Under the pieces are notes generated by a model. The model ran no database searches and had not been told where the DNA came from. It saw only the letters and a list, made by a program, of their open reading frames with translations. The translations under genes and the position numbers were made by a program. Below are positions 33,772-45,269 of a DNA stretch of 64,000 nucleotides, in pieces; position 1 is the first letter of the stretch, and each line of letters begins with the position of its first letter. The stretch is from Channallabes apus (Eukaryota > Chordata > Actinopteri > Siluriformes > Clariidae): positions 8,599,001 to 8,663,000 of the forward strand of contig CM060112.1 of NCBI GenBank assembly GCA_030522415.1, read 5' to 3'.

Positions 33772-34991
33772 GTACCTGTGGCACCCCTGCTGCTGAAGGA
33801 GCCGCACAGAAGCTGAGCGAGAGGAGAGGAGAAGGGATGGGAAACAGCGTTGGGGGATGGGAAATCTGTTAATTGTCAAATCGTCAATTAAAAAGTAAAC
33901 ACATGGAGGGAAAAAGGCCAAAGCTGTCAGGTGCCCAATTTAGGGGGAAAAAAAGAAAAGAACTCTTAGGTTTGTAAGCCTTCTTGCTTATGGTGCTTGC
34001 TCTGATTACCTTGCTAAAAAAAAAAACACACACAATAAAAGCCTAATATACTGTACAAACCATCACAGACATTCTAATTGTTTCTATTAAATACCATTAT
34101 GAACCATTAACTTTTTCCGGTGAAAGTATTACAAAATTCCTTATTGTAGTGTGTTTTGGGCACTGTTCCAATAGGATTTACCATCCCACCCACCAATAGA
34201 ATCCATCATATACCAGCAGACATTATTATACTTAACATTAAAACCAATACAATTCCCATTATAACCATTAAATCCATTACATTACAATGTACTAGGTACC
34301 ACACTGCACGTTGAAGGGCATTCTGATTTGGACAGTAGAGAGCTTTCGCAGGAAATCAAGAACTTCCTTCACCTGCCATCAAAACCCATAAGCCTCGAGC
34401 TTATCACTTTTATGCATCTATTATCTACCCCAACTTTTGGACTGCTCTCAGGATTGCACTTACCCTGCCAGTGACTGTAGCTCAAGCAGAGAGGAGCGTT
34501 TCCAAACTAAAGTTAATCAAGACATACCTGAGGTCAACCATGTCTCAGGAACAGCTCACTGGGCTTGCTGTCATAAGCATTAATCATGCAATAGGGGAGC
34601 AGATCTCATATGATGCCATTATTGATGACTTTGCATCTAGAAAGGCCAGAAATGTCAGATTTTAGTTTCCGTTTGTATTTTCTGTTCTGCAGTGAAATAA
34701 ATAATTACATTTTCTTCAGTGTGATATTTTATCTGTATTTTATTCTTAATAATTTAAAATATAGATTTGTAAATAATATTTGTTTGTACAAAGTATATTT
34801 ATTTAAGTTATGAGTAGTTTATTTATTTTTTGCAAAAATTGGTCTGTTACGGAATGACATGTAGTATTACTACTGTACAATAAAACATGTGGTGCGTACA
34901 AATTTTATTTATTTATTTATTTATTTTTGGTGGCTTGGGGCGCCAGGAGGGTGTCTTGCTCGTGGAGCAATTCAGTGTAGAACCGCCACTG
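33772..34991 (+). mobile_element. hAT DNA transposon relic
   Basis: The right end reads GTGTAGAACCGCCACTG (to 34991), preceded by TTGGGGCGCCAGGAGGGTGT and GGAGCAATTCA. This matches the terminal region of a common fish hAT family beginning CAGTGGCGG. On the left, GCACCCCTGCTGCTGAAGGA and CCGCACAGAAGCTG look like the sub-terminal part of the same family, so the true left end is lost or just outside. The transposase C-terminal domain survives at 34426-34665. A (TTTA)n tract interrupts the right end at 34903-34927. Confidence 0.6.
34426..34665 (+). pseudogene. hAT transposase C-terminal dimerisation domain
   Basis: The frame reads YPNFWTALRIALTLPVTVAQ, then AERSVSKLKLIKTYLRSTMS and QEQLTGLAVISINH, ending IIDDFASRKARNVRF and a TAG stop. 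This is the hAT dimerisation domain (the A-ERSFS-LK-IK-YLRS core) at the very end of the transposase, and the stop is where the family normally ends. In hAT enzymes it mediates dimerisation and contributes to the catalytic core. The frame is intact for 79 codons but no BED zinc finger or catalytic Asp residues remain upstream, so the gene is a fragment. Confidence 0.8.
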
Positions 34992-35018
34992 AAACTGAAC
35001 CTGATCTTTTATGTACAC

Positions 35019-35051
<33 letters not shown>

Positions 35052-35945
35052 TTTTTTTTTTATAACTTGATAAAAATATAGCAAATTTTCTACCAATTTT
35101 TCTTAGAGTGAGAGTATTGTAACATATTTCTTTCATACTGGTTGATATTAATAGCTTTTAACATATACAGTACAATACAAGGGTAAAATCCTTAGTCAGA
35201 TTGTGATAAAAAACAACATATAGCAGCATAATAAATCTTGTTTTTAGTTTTATTTAAGCTAAACAATACATTGTCCCACTCCTTACTATGGAGTAAACAA
35301 TAGTATTAACAGTACTAACATTAATTTCAGTAAAAAACATAAAGCTCACTTTGAATCTGCTGAAAGATAATTTTTCTCTGTATGCAGATGTTATTAGGTT
35401 TAAATAAGATCTTCTTTCACGGCCTTGCAATGTGTGTGTAAATAAATGCATGCAATATTTTTCCTTTTGTTATTTTTCTGGTGATCTAATATAACACTTT
35501 AATGCTGTTTCTTTCCGACCAAGTGTAATATTGCTACAGGATAGTACATATCAAAGTAGGTTTATATATATATATATATATATAAGTTAAAATCTATTAA
35601 AAATAGAATAGATGTCACTTTATTTGGGGTGTTGGATTTCTGTATCCTTCTGGTATATTGATATTAGTATGCCTACAGTACTACAAAAAGTGTACTTGGA
35701 AGACCTTTACTTGCTAGGACTTTACTTAAGTTTACTTAATAAGAAAAAAGTGCACTTTTTAATTTCAAGTAAGGACACAATAGCAGAATATTTACAGCTG
35801 AGTCATTTTAGTGCTCTCTGACAGAGTTGATTATTGCCAATTATATGATTTGAAGGCAATCAGTCAAGGGTCTCATTAGCGAGTCTCCTATGTAAATTTC
35901 TCAGGGGTTCTGAGTTCATGAAATTCAAGTTGAATACTAGGGTTC
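34992..35945. other. AT-rich stretch with simple repeats
   Basis: No gene is supported. (TTA)n with a T run lies at 35020-35060 and (TA)n at 35563-35584. Confidence 0.7.
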
Positions 35946-35946
35946 A

Positions 35947-36006
35947 TTTATTTATTTATTTGTGTGAAATTCCCTTCGGGATCAATAAAGTATCTATACA
36001 GTATAC
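35947..36006 (+). repeat. (TTTA)n and LINE-tail-like sequence
   Basis: TTTA units are followed by GTGTGAAATTCCCTTCGGGA and TCAATAAAGTATCTA, a recognisable 3' end of dispersed fish LINE/SINE elements. Confidence 0.5.
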
Positions 36007-36007
36007 A

Positions 36008-36299
36008 GTATCTATCCATTTATTCATTCATCCTCTATCCTCCTTTTCCTGTATTTAGGGTCGCGGGTACCTGGAGCCTATCCCAGGAGACTCAGGGCAC
36101 GAGGCAGGGTACACCCTGGACAGCGTGCCAATCCATCGCAGAGCACACACACACACACACACGCACACACGCACACACACACACACACACACACACTCAT
36201 TCACACACTACGGTCAATTTGGGAACATCAATTAGCCTAATCTGCATGTCTTTGGACTGTGGGAGGAAACCGGAGAACCCGGAGGAAACCCACCAAGCA
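36008..36299 (-). mobile_element. SINE copy, minus orientation, head missing
   Basis: From the tail (CATTTATTCATTCATCCTCT) it continues through GGTCGCGGGTACCTGGAGCC, TACACCCTGGACAGCGTGCC and CTGCATGTCTTTGGACTGTG to AACCCACCAAGCA, where it stops before the tRNA-like head. It matches 16118-16483 closely. A (CA)n expansion at 36144-36196 lies at the position where the other copies have a short CA run. Confidence 0.85.
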
Positions 36300-36328
36300 T
36301 AATTAGTAATGTCAGTTAGGGATTTTAT

Positions 36329-36330
<2 letters not shown>

Positions 36331-36393
<63 letters not shown>
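36331..36393. repeat. (TG)n microsatellite
   Basis: About 62 bases of uninterrupted TG. Confidence 0.95.
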
Positions 36394-36398
<5 letters not shown>

Positions 36399-37244
36399 CT
36401 AAATATAGATCCATGTGCATGATGCATGTGCACAAAATACATTACAAATCCCAGCATTCTGAATGAGTAAGTAGTTGAATGCATTATTGTATTAAGTGTG
36501 GTCAGGAATGCTTCTGCAATAATACATACAGCTTATGTACAGATTTTATATCGATTTTGACTGGAATGCGTCTTCTTCCACCTCTTTCACTGGATTTCTT
36601 GCAATTATTTTGTGATGATGTCACAAACTTGGATACAAATGCTATATTTTGAATGACAATATTACACAGAATTTCATAAATAAATTAATAAATAAATAAA
36701 TAAAAAGCATTAAATACACTATTACCAGACATAACAGTGAAAGCAGTGAATAAATTTTATACAGTCATACACATAACACATTGTTCACATTCTTGTCACA
36801 GTTTTCCAATAAAAAAAAAGGGGGGGGGGGAAGAAATATCATTCTATAATTAAGCAATGTGCAACCCAGCCTGTGATATTACTTTTATACAACAATTCTA
36901 CAAACACCATTTATTATTAACAGATTTTCTTTGTGTTGCTGTGTGTTGTACTGTAGCTTGCATTAGGTGCAGAGGCGAACCAAGGTGAAGTGGGGGCCCC
37001 AGGCAAAATGAATAGATGAGGCCCTTCTAAAAGATTATTTTGTTAATATATGTTTGTTACCTAAATATACATTTATACAAGATAAAAAAGTAGTCAAAAG
37101 CACATAATATAACATAAATAGTTAATTTTATTTAAACAAAGTGCATATTCTTTGACAAAATATTAATCTAAAATCTTAAAGATACAGAACAATCTTCTTA
37201 TTTACGGTAATGAACCCAGCCATCCACATGATGCAAAAAAAAAA
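36394..37244. other. unassigned sequence
   Basis: Nothing coding is visible. A-run/G-run sequence lies at 36810-36831. Around 36969-37010, CAGAGGCGAACC and GGGGGCCCCAGGCAAA resemble hAT-type ends but no partner end was found. Confidence 0.45.
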
Positions 37245-37805
37245 ATGTTTTTTGGTCCATGTTTTTGGCAGTGGACAGGAGTCAGCATGGGCACTCTGAC
37301 CAGTCTGCAGCTATGCAGCCCCATATGCCACATGTTCATTCTTAGTTCTAACATCTTTCCACCATAGCCATAGCAACACTGAGCCATAGGTGTCCATAAC
37401 CCTGTTGCCAGTTTACTGGTTATCTGTTTGGGGAGCACTTTTGGCAGTTACTGTAATCACTGTGCGGCCAAATATGTTTTTTTTTCTTTAGTAGTTTTCC
37501 CCGTTTTTGGCAATGAGGTCAGCATGGGCACTCTGACCAGTCTGCAGCTATGTTGCCTCATATACAACAAGCTGTGATGCACTGTGTTCTGACAGCTTTC
37601 CATCATGGCCAACATTATTTTTTTCAGCAATTTGTGCTACAGAAGCTCTTCAGTGGGATTGGATCAGACAGGCTAACCTTCACTTTCCACAAGCATCACT
37701 GAGCCATGGGTTCCTGTGACCATATTGCCAGTTTATGGGTTGTCTTTCCTGGGAGCACATTTGGCAGTTACTAATTACTGTGTGGCCAAATAAGTTTTCC
37801 TTTCA
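37245..37805. repeat. two tandem fragments of a Tc1-like MITE family
   Basis: Two segments (about 37245-37500 and 37501-37805) share the words CAGCATGGGCACTCTGACCA, GTCTGCAGCTATG, TTGCCAGTTTA and TTTGGCAGTTACT in the same order. The same family is present at 46088-46606. The second unit is fuller, with CATCATGGCCAACATT, TGGATCAGACAGGCTAACCT and CACTGAGCCATGGG. The first has an internal deletion. Confidence 0.6.
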
Positions 37806-38350
37806 TTAGTAGTTTCTCTAGCCTCCTTGTCACTTAGCTGTACCTCCTGTCAGCAGGTAATAGGCAGTTACTTGCTGTAGTTCCATGGGCAGCCTATATA
37901 ATGGTATGTGCATGCCTTCTTAGAGTGCTTCTTTTTCTGTGCTATGCCCCTTTATCTTACTTAATTCCCACCATCATCGCATGTAGAAGTATTACTGTAT
38001 GTTGTGCTTTTTAGCTTTCTATTCTCATACTTTGAAATTGTAGTTTATTTTAGTTCGTTATATACTCCTAGATTTTGTGCTGGGTGTAATCTCTATTGGG
38101 CAGTTGTCTCTATTAAGGCAAGAAAAATCTATTTCACTTCCTTGTTTGCTGTTCACTTCTTTTTCTTGACACAATGTTTTATTTAATAATTATATTATTA
38201 TTAGTAGTAGTCGTAGTATTAGTAGTAGTAGTATTCAGAAGTGCTGTTATTTCTTACATTTGCGATGATCTTCTCATTGTATCAATATATATTGCAATGA
38301 CTGGAAAATAAACAGGTTTTGTCTCCATGGACTCACCACAATCCTAATCC
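37806..38350. other. unassigned sequence
   Basis: I see no gene or classified repeat here apart from a short imperfect (TAG)n run near 38200-38235. Confidence 0.5.
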
Positions 38351-38354
38351 TACA

Positions 38355-38495
38355 TGTATGTGTGTGTGCCCTGTGATGGACTGGCACCCTGTCCAGTGTG
38401 TAGCCCACTGCATGCCCGGGGTCTCTTGGGACAGTACCCCCGCAACCCTGAATACAGCATAAAGCAGTATAGATGATGCGAGAGTGAGTGAGTAT
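38355..38495 (+). mobile_element. SINE 3' fragment
   Basis: GTGTGTGTGCCCTGTGATGG, CTGGCACCCTGTCCAGTGTG and the end AGCATAAAGCAGTATAGATG match the 3' third of the SINE family, in plus orientation. Confidence 0.7.
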
Positions 38496-38499
38496 TCTC

Positions 38500-39530
38500 C
38501 AAATCAGGAAGTATCCCAAGCAAATGGCAATAAATGATTTGGCAGTGCTAAATTTGGAATGCTTTTGAATGTGTGTATCTGGTGCACTTCAATGAACTGC
38601 CGTGCCATATACCTTACAATCCCTCTTCAGAGCCAGCCTACCCGGTACAGGCTCTAAATCCATTTTAACTCAAAAAGTAGACAAGAATTTAGAGTAAAAC
38701 ACTTCCGTAGTAAGTAAACAAGATAGCCTTACAGTATGTGTTATGTGACTGTAAAGTCAACAATTGGACATCTGCCATCAATCAATTTTGCTCTTTTCTG
38801 TGAACACTGGAAGGTTTACTGATGAAATGTACCAGACTCATGTGAAACTAAATGTGTAGATTTTTAAATGAATAAATTATTTATTATCTGCAAATAACAG
38901 ATACAGCTTTAACAGTGAAAGTGTAAAGTTTGATTAACTGTTGAAAAGATTAGAGTAAGATTTTAAAAAATATTTATTTATATATTTATTTATTGATTGC
39001 TTCATTGGTTGATTGATTGCTTGAATTATAAACATCTGCCCAAGACAATAAGTCTAAGCCCCCAGGGTACAGCACATATGGCAGTAAGAACCTTGGAGAT
39101 GGAAATCTGATAGGGTCTATAAACTTGTTTATATGCAGTAGGTGTGATCTTTTCCCAGTAGTGTATACAGTATATGATGAAAAGGTTCATTGGTCATTCG
39201 TATTACTATTACTATAATACTATTGGCATTATAGTGGTAAAGGGTTGAGTGTGAGGAATAAGACTAATTGTAAGGTCACAGTGCACTAACAATGATAAAG
39301 TGTGAAGTGTATGTACAGTATACAGTAAATATTGCATGTGAATAATGAAAATCATGTTACTGCGCCAACAGACCACTGTTTTAAAGATGACGCTAGCCAC
39401 CACAGACTAATACAACATCCGCAGCATGGTTTGCTCACAAAATGCAGTCAGCTCTGGCCTTTCTTGTAAAATGCTATTGCATTTATTGTCCAATCTAGTT
39501 TATTGTCTAATGGACTCCCAAGTATTTGTT
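38500..39530. other. unassigned AT-rich sequence
   Basis: No gene, RNA or transposon could be supported. Confidence 0.5.
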
Positions 39531-39536
39531 CACTAA

Positions 39537-40430
39537 AACTACCTCAACTTTCTCACCGCGGACAGATAGAAGAGTGAAGGTGGTATTGGATTTTTTAAAG
39601 TCCCCTACCAGGTCCTTTGTTTTCCTGATATTGAGCTGTAGGTGATTAAATTCACACAAAATAACAAAGTTGTCCACAACTGTCTGATACTCTGGGGTGT
39701 CAACTCTTTAAATACATTCAACAACCACAGCGTCATCAGAGAAAGTCTGAAGATGGCAAGACTCTGACTTGGATCTAAAATGGAATTCAAGCAGGGTGAA
39801 GAGAGAAAGGGAGGTAAACTGCCTACTGAGAAACACCAATGAAGCAATGTCAGACACAAAGTTCTTTAGGCAAACATACTGGGGCAGGCAATGAGATACT
39901 GTAGTAGAAAGTAATTTTTGGATCAGTTTCTCAAAAACATTAATCACATATGAGGTCAATCCTGCTTGCCTGTAGTTATTGGGGACACCCTGGTGCGCTA
40001 CCTTTAGTCCTGGGACTAAGCATGATGTTTTCCATAGCATGGGGAACTTCGCAGGCCCACATTAAGGATGTGCTAGAGCACAGCACAGGCTTTCAGTATT
40101 CTAGGGTTGATTCTGTGCATCCCCACAGTCTTTGTGGGGCTAATCCTGCTCCGTTCCGTCCTTACTTGACATGATCCGTATTCCCTACAGTCATCTGGCT
40201 GCAGTGCTGCATGTTTTTCTGTTAGGGAACCAGTCCTTGTCAGTAGGTCCCGGTTGGTAGCATAAAAGCATTCTTGCTGGACAGCATCTGACTTCCTTCT
40301 CACATTTCTCACAGTCATAGGTTACTTCTGAACTAGGGGTTTGCATATTGAAAGGCGATGGAGGAGCTTGTGATCTGACCTGTACATTGGGTGGAGAGAT
40401 GAGGAGTTGTAGGCCCATTTAACATTCATA
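39537..40430 (-). pseudogene. Rex1-like LINE reverse transcriptase, broken
   Basis: On the minus strand, fragments in several frames give RT blocks in order. An N-terminal finger region reads INPRILKACAVL and MLWKTSCLVPGLKVAH, then GVPNNYRQAGLTSYVI and NVFEKLIQK. The palm reads PQYVCLKNFVSDIAS and the catalytic HLQTFSDDAVVVE (Asp-Asp). After it comes FNHLQLNIRKTKDLVGDFKK, the region following the active site in Rex1/Babar-type elements. Frameshifts and stops are frequent and neither end is complete. The assignment to Rex1 over other CR1/L2-group elements is by recall of these motifs. Confidence 0.65.
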
Positions 40431-41182
40431 CACGTTAAGAGTGCAGTGGATATAGATTTATTTGTTTGTTTGCTTACTTACTATACAGGAAAATAAATTT
40501 AGGTATAAAGTATTGCTGTCAAATGAGGTACAGTGTTCCAGGAACATGAGGTAAGGTTTAGAGGTCAAGATATTACTAATTTAAACCACAAGGTAGCTGG
40601 GCTACAGTACATCCCAACAAGTTAATACACTATGACAGAAAAATATGGTAAATGCCATTTTAGGACTGTGCATTGTTTGTTTTTGTCCCATCTTCAATAA
40701 AAAAGATACTATGAGCTGTGCAATGCTAACGGCTGCCATGTGTGAATTAAAGTGATTCGGGGGAATGTTAAATGCTGGGTTTTAATTTTTTTTCTCAGTA
40801 CTTTTGTTCTCTACTGCAGTAACTATGTTATAACCCTGGGGAACCACAAACATGTATGCACAATTGCACAATGCACACACAAACGATATATGGACCATGC
40901 TTGTACTAATATAAGGTGTTCAATTACCAAAGTGAAACTTCTGCACAAGTGGTAGATGAAGAGGATGACCATGGTGTAAATAGATCTTTTTGTATTTTTG
41001 TTTTATAATTGTCTTCATGATCTTCAACAATCTTTAAAGCCTTTGAACTTTCAACACATTTTTTTCCTGTGGAGATGTTGATAATGTATAACAAAAATAA
41101 TGTAATGTCTTAGACAAACAAATTTTAAATAGTTGTATTGTGTGTGGCTGTGTGTATATTTCATAGTACTCTAAAATTGTAA
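40431..41182. other. unassigned sequence
   Basis: No gene or repeat is recognised between the Rex1-like fragment and the truncated end of the gypsy element. Confidence 0.5.
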
Positions 41183-42952
41183 AGGTGTTCTTAGAGCCCG
41201 GGCGATAGGACAGGGAGAAGTTAAAGCGGGAAAAGAACAAGGACCACCTTGCTTGACAAGATTTGAGACGTTTGGCCATCCTGAGGTATTCCAGATTCTT
41301 GTGGTCCGTCCAGACCAGGAACGGTATCTCAGATCCTTCTAGCCAATGCCTCCACTCTTCTAGTGCGCGCATCACTGCCAGTAGCTCCCGATCACCTATA
41401 TTGTAGTTCTTCTCCATGGGAGAGAGTCGGTGAGAGAGAAAACAACATGGGTGCAGCTTGTTGTCCTTGATTGACCTCTGTGATAGTACTGCCCCGACTC
41501 CTGAATCTGAGGCGTCTACCTCAACAACGAACTGTAGGGAGGGATCAGGCTGAAGGAGAATCGGGGCCGAGGTGGACCATTTCTTGAGCTCATTAAATGC
41601 CCTGGCGGCTAACTCAGTCCAGGCGAATGGGAACTTGACTGAGGTCATAGAGATAAGTGGTGCGGCTATTGTGCTATAATTACGGATGAACCACCTGCAA
41701 AAGTTGGCGAAACCCAGGAAACGCTGGAACTCTTTGCGGGTGGTTGTGGCCGGCCAGTCAGTTACTGCTCGAACCTTGGCAGGGTCCATCTGGATCTTAG
41801 ATGGGGCGACGATGAAGCCCAGAAAGGAGACCGTGCTACAGTGAAACTCGCACTTTTCAGCCTTGACAAAGAGCTGGTTTTCGAGAAGCCTCTGAAGAAC
41901 CTGGGGAACATGGAGCTTATAGTCTTCTAAGGAACAGGAAAAGGTGAGAATATCATCCAGGTAAACAAAGGCGAAGACATTGATGAAATCCCAGAGCACG
42001 TCATTGACCAGGGCTTGGAAAACTGGACATTCGCCAGCCCGAAAGGCATGACCAGGTACTCATAGTGGCCGGACGGCATATTGAAGGCAGTCTTCCACTC
42101 ATCCCCCTCCCTGATTCTAACCAGGTGGTAGGCACTGCGGAGATCCAGCTTGGTGAAGACTTGGGCCCCCTGTAGGAGATCGAAGGCTGTAGACATCAAA
42201 GGCAGGGGATAGCGGTTCTTGATTGTGATATCATTAAGCCCCCTATAATCGATACAAGGATGTAGGGACCCATCCTTCTTAGCCACAAAAAAGAAGCCCG
42301 GCCCAGTGGGTGAGGATGATGGTCTGACGATCCCAGCAGCCAGGGATTCCGAGATATACTTGTCCATGCCCCCTCTTTCATGTTGGGAGAGTGAGTACAG
42401 ACGTCCCTTGGGAGGAGTCATGCCGGGAAGGAGGTCGATTGCACAGTTGTAAGGGCGGTGAGGAGGAAGAGAGACAGCCCAAGACTTGCTGAACACCATC
42501 CTGAGATCAGCATAATCCTGCGGAACCTTGGAAAGGTCAGAGAATTCCTCAGAAGGGGCCGAAAATCTCTGCATTGGGCAGAGAGCAGACCTAAGACAGG
42601 AGGTCAGACAGAGGGGGCTCCATCCAAGAATGGCATTACTTCTCCAATCAATCTGTGGGTTGTGACGGATGAGCCAGGAGCGCTCGAGAACTAGCTGGGA
42701 TTGAGCCCTTTGCATGACCAGGAATGAAATCTCCTCCGAATGGTTACCCGATGTCCTCAGGGTGACTGGTGCAATTGGAGGAAGGAGCGTACCATCGAGG
42801 GCGCTGACTGACAATGGAGATTCTAGGGGAAGTGTTGGTACGTGCAGTTCCTTGACCTTCGCAGCACAGATTAAATTCTGGTCCGAACCGGAATCAATGA
42901 GGGCGTGAAGGATGGAAGAATGGTTATCCAGGAGAAGCATGACAGGGAAAAA
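41183..42952 (-). pseudogene. gypsy pol: protease, RT, RNase H, one frameshift
   Basis: The first frame (from 42940) has protease [17 protein letters not shown] and [16 protein letters not shown], then [37 protein letters not shown] and [12 protein letters not shown]. Near 42025 a small deletion shifts the frame. The second frame (to 41034) resumes with [17 protein letters not shown] (catalytic YLDD), [18 protein letters not shown] and [16 protein letters not shown]. RNase H follows with [35 protein letters not shown] and [11 protein letters not shown] (the acidic residues are all present). The frame then runs into unrelated sequence after SYRPGSKNT. It would make cDNA from element RNA if intact; the frameshift and the lost integrase make it dead. 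Confidence 0.9.
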
Positions 42953-44384
42953 AAAAGGGCCGCTGTGCTTGGGACGCCCCCTGCAGTGTGCCCAGGTTCA
43001 CTGGTGGGGGTCGTTCCTTTAACGGGCAATGAAGGCACAGATGTCCGATCTTCCCACAGTAAAAGCACGCGCCGACCTGAATTCGACGTAGCCGTTCCTC
43101 CGGAGAGATCTGAGCGCGTCCACCCTGCATGCACTGCAAAAATTGTTAGTCTAAAAATAAGAAACAATTACTACATTTGATAAAAAAATTACCTAAAACT
43201 AGTGAAATTATCTGTCCATGCAGCAAGTAAATTTTACTTGGTAAGAAATCTTGAAATAAGATTTTTAAATCAAGCAAACTGAGCAAACAAATCTTTGAAT
43301 TTGTCAAAGAATCTTAAAAGAAGTTAAATTTTTTTGAGACGTCTGGTGAAATAACTAATTTAGCTTATTTTAAGAGCTATTCTATCCAATTTAGGATTTC
43401 TGGACTAATAAAGACAAAATTATATACTCATGCTCAGTTTAAGATTATGATATAAAATCAAGTATTAAAAACAAGTAAGTAATTTTTAAAACAAGGCAAA
43501 TTATCTATCATGTCTGAAAGTCAGATTTTAAATCATGGCAAGTGTCAGATAATTTGCAGTGTGGATATGGCCGGAGGGCTGGCTGAAGTGGGTGGAGTTA
43601 GGGACACGCTGGCTCTGAGTTGGGGATGGTTAGGTGTGTAATGCCTTTATCTGAGGCGTGAATCCACCCGTCCTGCTAAATCCATCAAACCGTTTAGGTC
43701 CTCAGGAAGCTGCTGAGAAGTCAATTGGTCCTTGACTGAATCTGAAGGGCCGTTCAGGAAGGTGTCATACGAGGCCTGGGTGCCCCATTGAGTGGTGGCA
43801 GCCAAGGTTCGGAACTCAACAGCATAGTCATAAGCAGATCTGGAACCCTGGGGAAGCTCCAGTAGCCGTCTCGCAGCCTCCCGGGCTGTGTGAGAGCGGT
43901 CGAATACCCTCCTCATCTACTCTGTGAAAGCACTGAAAGTGGAGCAGCAAGGGTAGTTGGCGTCCCAAATGGCCGTCCCCCATTCACGGGCTCTTCCCGT
44001 GAGGAGAGTGATAATATAAGCCACCTTTGAACATTCAGTGGGGAAGGTTAATGGCTGGAGCTCGAGTAACAAAGAGCTTTGAGACAGGAAGGAACGACAG
44101 GATCCGGCATCACCATTGCACGGCTGAGGATTGGGTAGACGAGGTTCGTGTGGAGCTGGGGGTCTTAGAGTGGATGGAAGAGCAACACAAAATTGTAAAA
44201 GCTTGGTTGATAACTGAGATAATGTCTGGGAAATTTCCTGGAGGACCTGCTGATGAGCATTTATGAGGAATCTTTGCTGGGCAACGGTGTGACGCAATTT
44301 AGCATTGGAATGGGTCCTAGACCTAAGCTGAAACTTTGTTCGGAGGCTTGGCCGTGGGTAAAATATGTCTGCTGGGTCCGTCAT
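42924..44384 (-). pseudogene. gypsy gag, interrupted by a MITE and one or two stops
   Basis: Gag starts with ATG at 44384, only 13 bases after the LTR. The first open part (to 43917) includes LTFPTECSKVAYIITLLTGR and AREWGTAIWDAN, the capsid-like retrotransposon gag domain. A single in-frame TAG at 43917-43919 precedes MRRVFDRSHTAREAARRLL and ASYDTFLNGPSDSVKDQL, all in one frame. Another stop (TAA at 43647-43649) follows RVDSRLR. The MITE at 43132-43561 then splits the linker. Beyond it, QISPEERLRRIQVGACFYCG carries the zinc knuckle CFYCGKIGHLCLHC. The frame ends shortly after a run of nine T (complement of 42948-42956), where pol lies one frame over. Confidence 0.85.
43132..43561. mobile_element. 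CACTG-ended MITE inserted in gypsy gag
   Basis: The ends CACTGCAAA and TTTGCAGTG are inverted, and TG flanks both sides as a 2-bp target duplication. The AT-rich 430 bp interior has many CTTATTTTAAG/AATCTTAAA-type words characteristic of a palindromic EnSpm-like MITE common in fish. No coding capacity. Removing it leaves a continuous gag linker frame, showing that it came after the gypsy insertion. Confidence 0.75.
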
Positions 44385-44397
44385 GGCCGCAGTGTAC

Positions 44398-45268
44398 TGT
44401 CACGGGGGGCTGAACAGGAGTGAACCCAATAGCAAACAAACGGCGATGTTAAGAGCTTTATTGACAACACAGAAGTCTGAGAAGGGCAGATGCAGCAGGA
44501 GCAGAGGAGAGAAACAGTGCATGTGTGCGCTTAGTGACTGGAACGAGAGAGTGGGGGAGCCTCCAGCGACGAGAGAGGGGGCGGGGCTATTACGTGAGGG
44601 AACTTCCACAAACCCGGAAGCTAAACACGGGGAATCCTCTCCGGTTAGGTGAGTGCCTCTCGCTGTCGAGCCGCGTAGAGCGCCGTGGATGTAAAGGCGG
44701 GATGCAGCAGCTTGATTTCCTCGCTGGAAACAGGGGTCGGCTCACAACGCGAGCAATCCTCGCGAAGTTCGCGAACGCGGAGGGGGTCAAACGCGGAAGT
44801 GCTTGCCTCACGGGATGAGAAGCTGGCTTGTGGAGAAGTATGCGAAGGCTGAGGGGCGGGGGGTCGGTATCCAAGTAATCCAGCAGCGAGGGTGAACGAA
44901 TCCAAATTGTGAGTACTACAACAAAGTCCAGAGAGCATGCAGAGTCGTTAACGTTAATCAGTCCGATAATAGCCGAGGTACCAGGGGGCGAAGACGAGAG
45001 AAAAATCCAGAGAACAGACAGGGTCGAAAACGGGTTAGGGTAAACAGGAAAACACTTTGCAGACAAGACGCGAGGCACACGAGTGAGACACTGTGGCGCC
45101 AAGTGGTTCTTTCAGTGTGCTTATAAAGCTAAGAGATAATTGACAGATAGGGTTCAGGTGTGTCTGCGCGATGGGTGTGTCTGAGCGATAGGTGAGCGAG
45201 TAAGGAAAAAAATATGAAGTGGAATTTAGGATCTGAAGGTGCTGGGTTGAGCTAGGTGGCTCGTGACA
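44398..45268 (-). repeat. 5' LTR of the gypsy element (871 bp)
   Basis: On the minus strand the LTR begins TGTCACGAGCC and ends CCCCCCGTGACA, so its ends are 7-bp inverted repeats (TGTCACG/CGTGACA). It is CpG-rich compared with its surroundings. Open frames inside it (for example 44590-45102) overlap on both strands and are not genes. There is no second copy in the window, so the LTR call rests on the inverted ends and position directly before gag. Confidence 0.8.
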
Positions 45269-45269
45269 A

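Larger units (their letters stand above)
41183..45268 (-). mobile_element. Ty3/gypsy LTR retrotransposon, 5' LTR to RNase H, truncated
   Basis: On the minus strand the order is LTR (45268-44398), gag, protease, RT and RNase H. Homology stops at 41183, just after SYRPGSKNT at the end of RNase H; integrase and the 3' LTR are absent. Gag is interrupted by a 430 bp CACTG MITE (43132-43561). Damage is light: one nonsense codon and one further stop in gag, one slip between gag and pol, and one frameshift in RT. This is the best preserved LTR element in the window, so the truncation is probably recent relative to the others. Confidence 0.9.

Noticed and set aside
44590..45102. 170-codon minus-strand open frame
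   Set aside because: It lies within the gypsy LTR, overlaps open frames on the other strand and has no domain.
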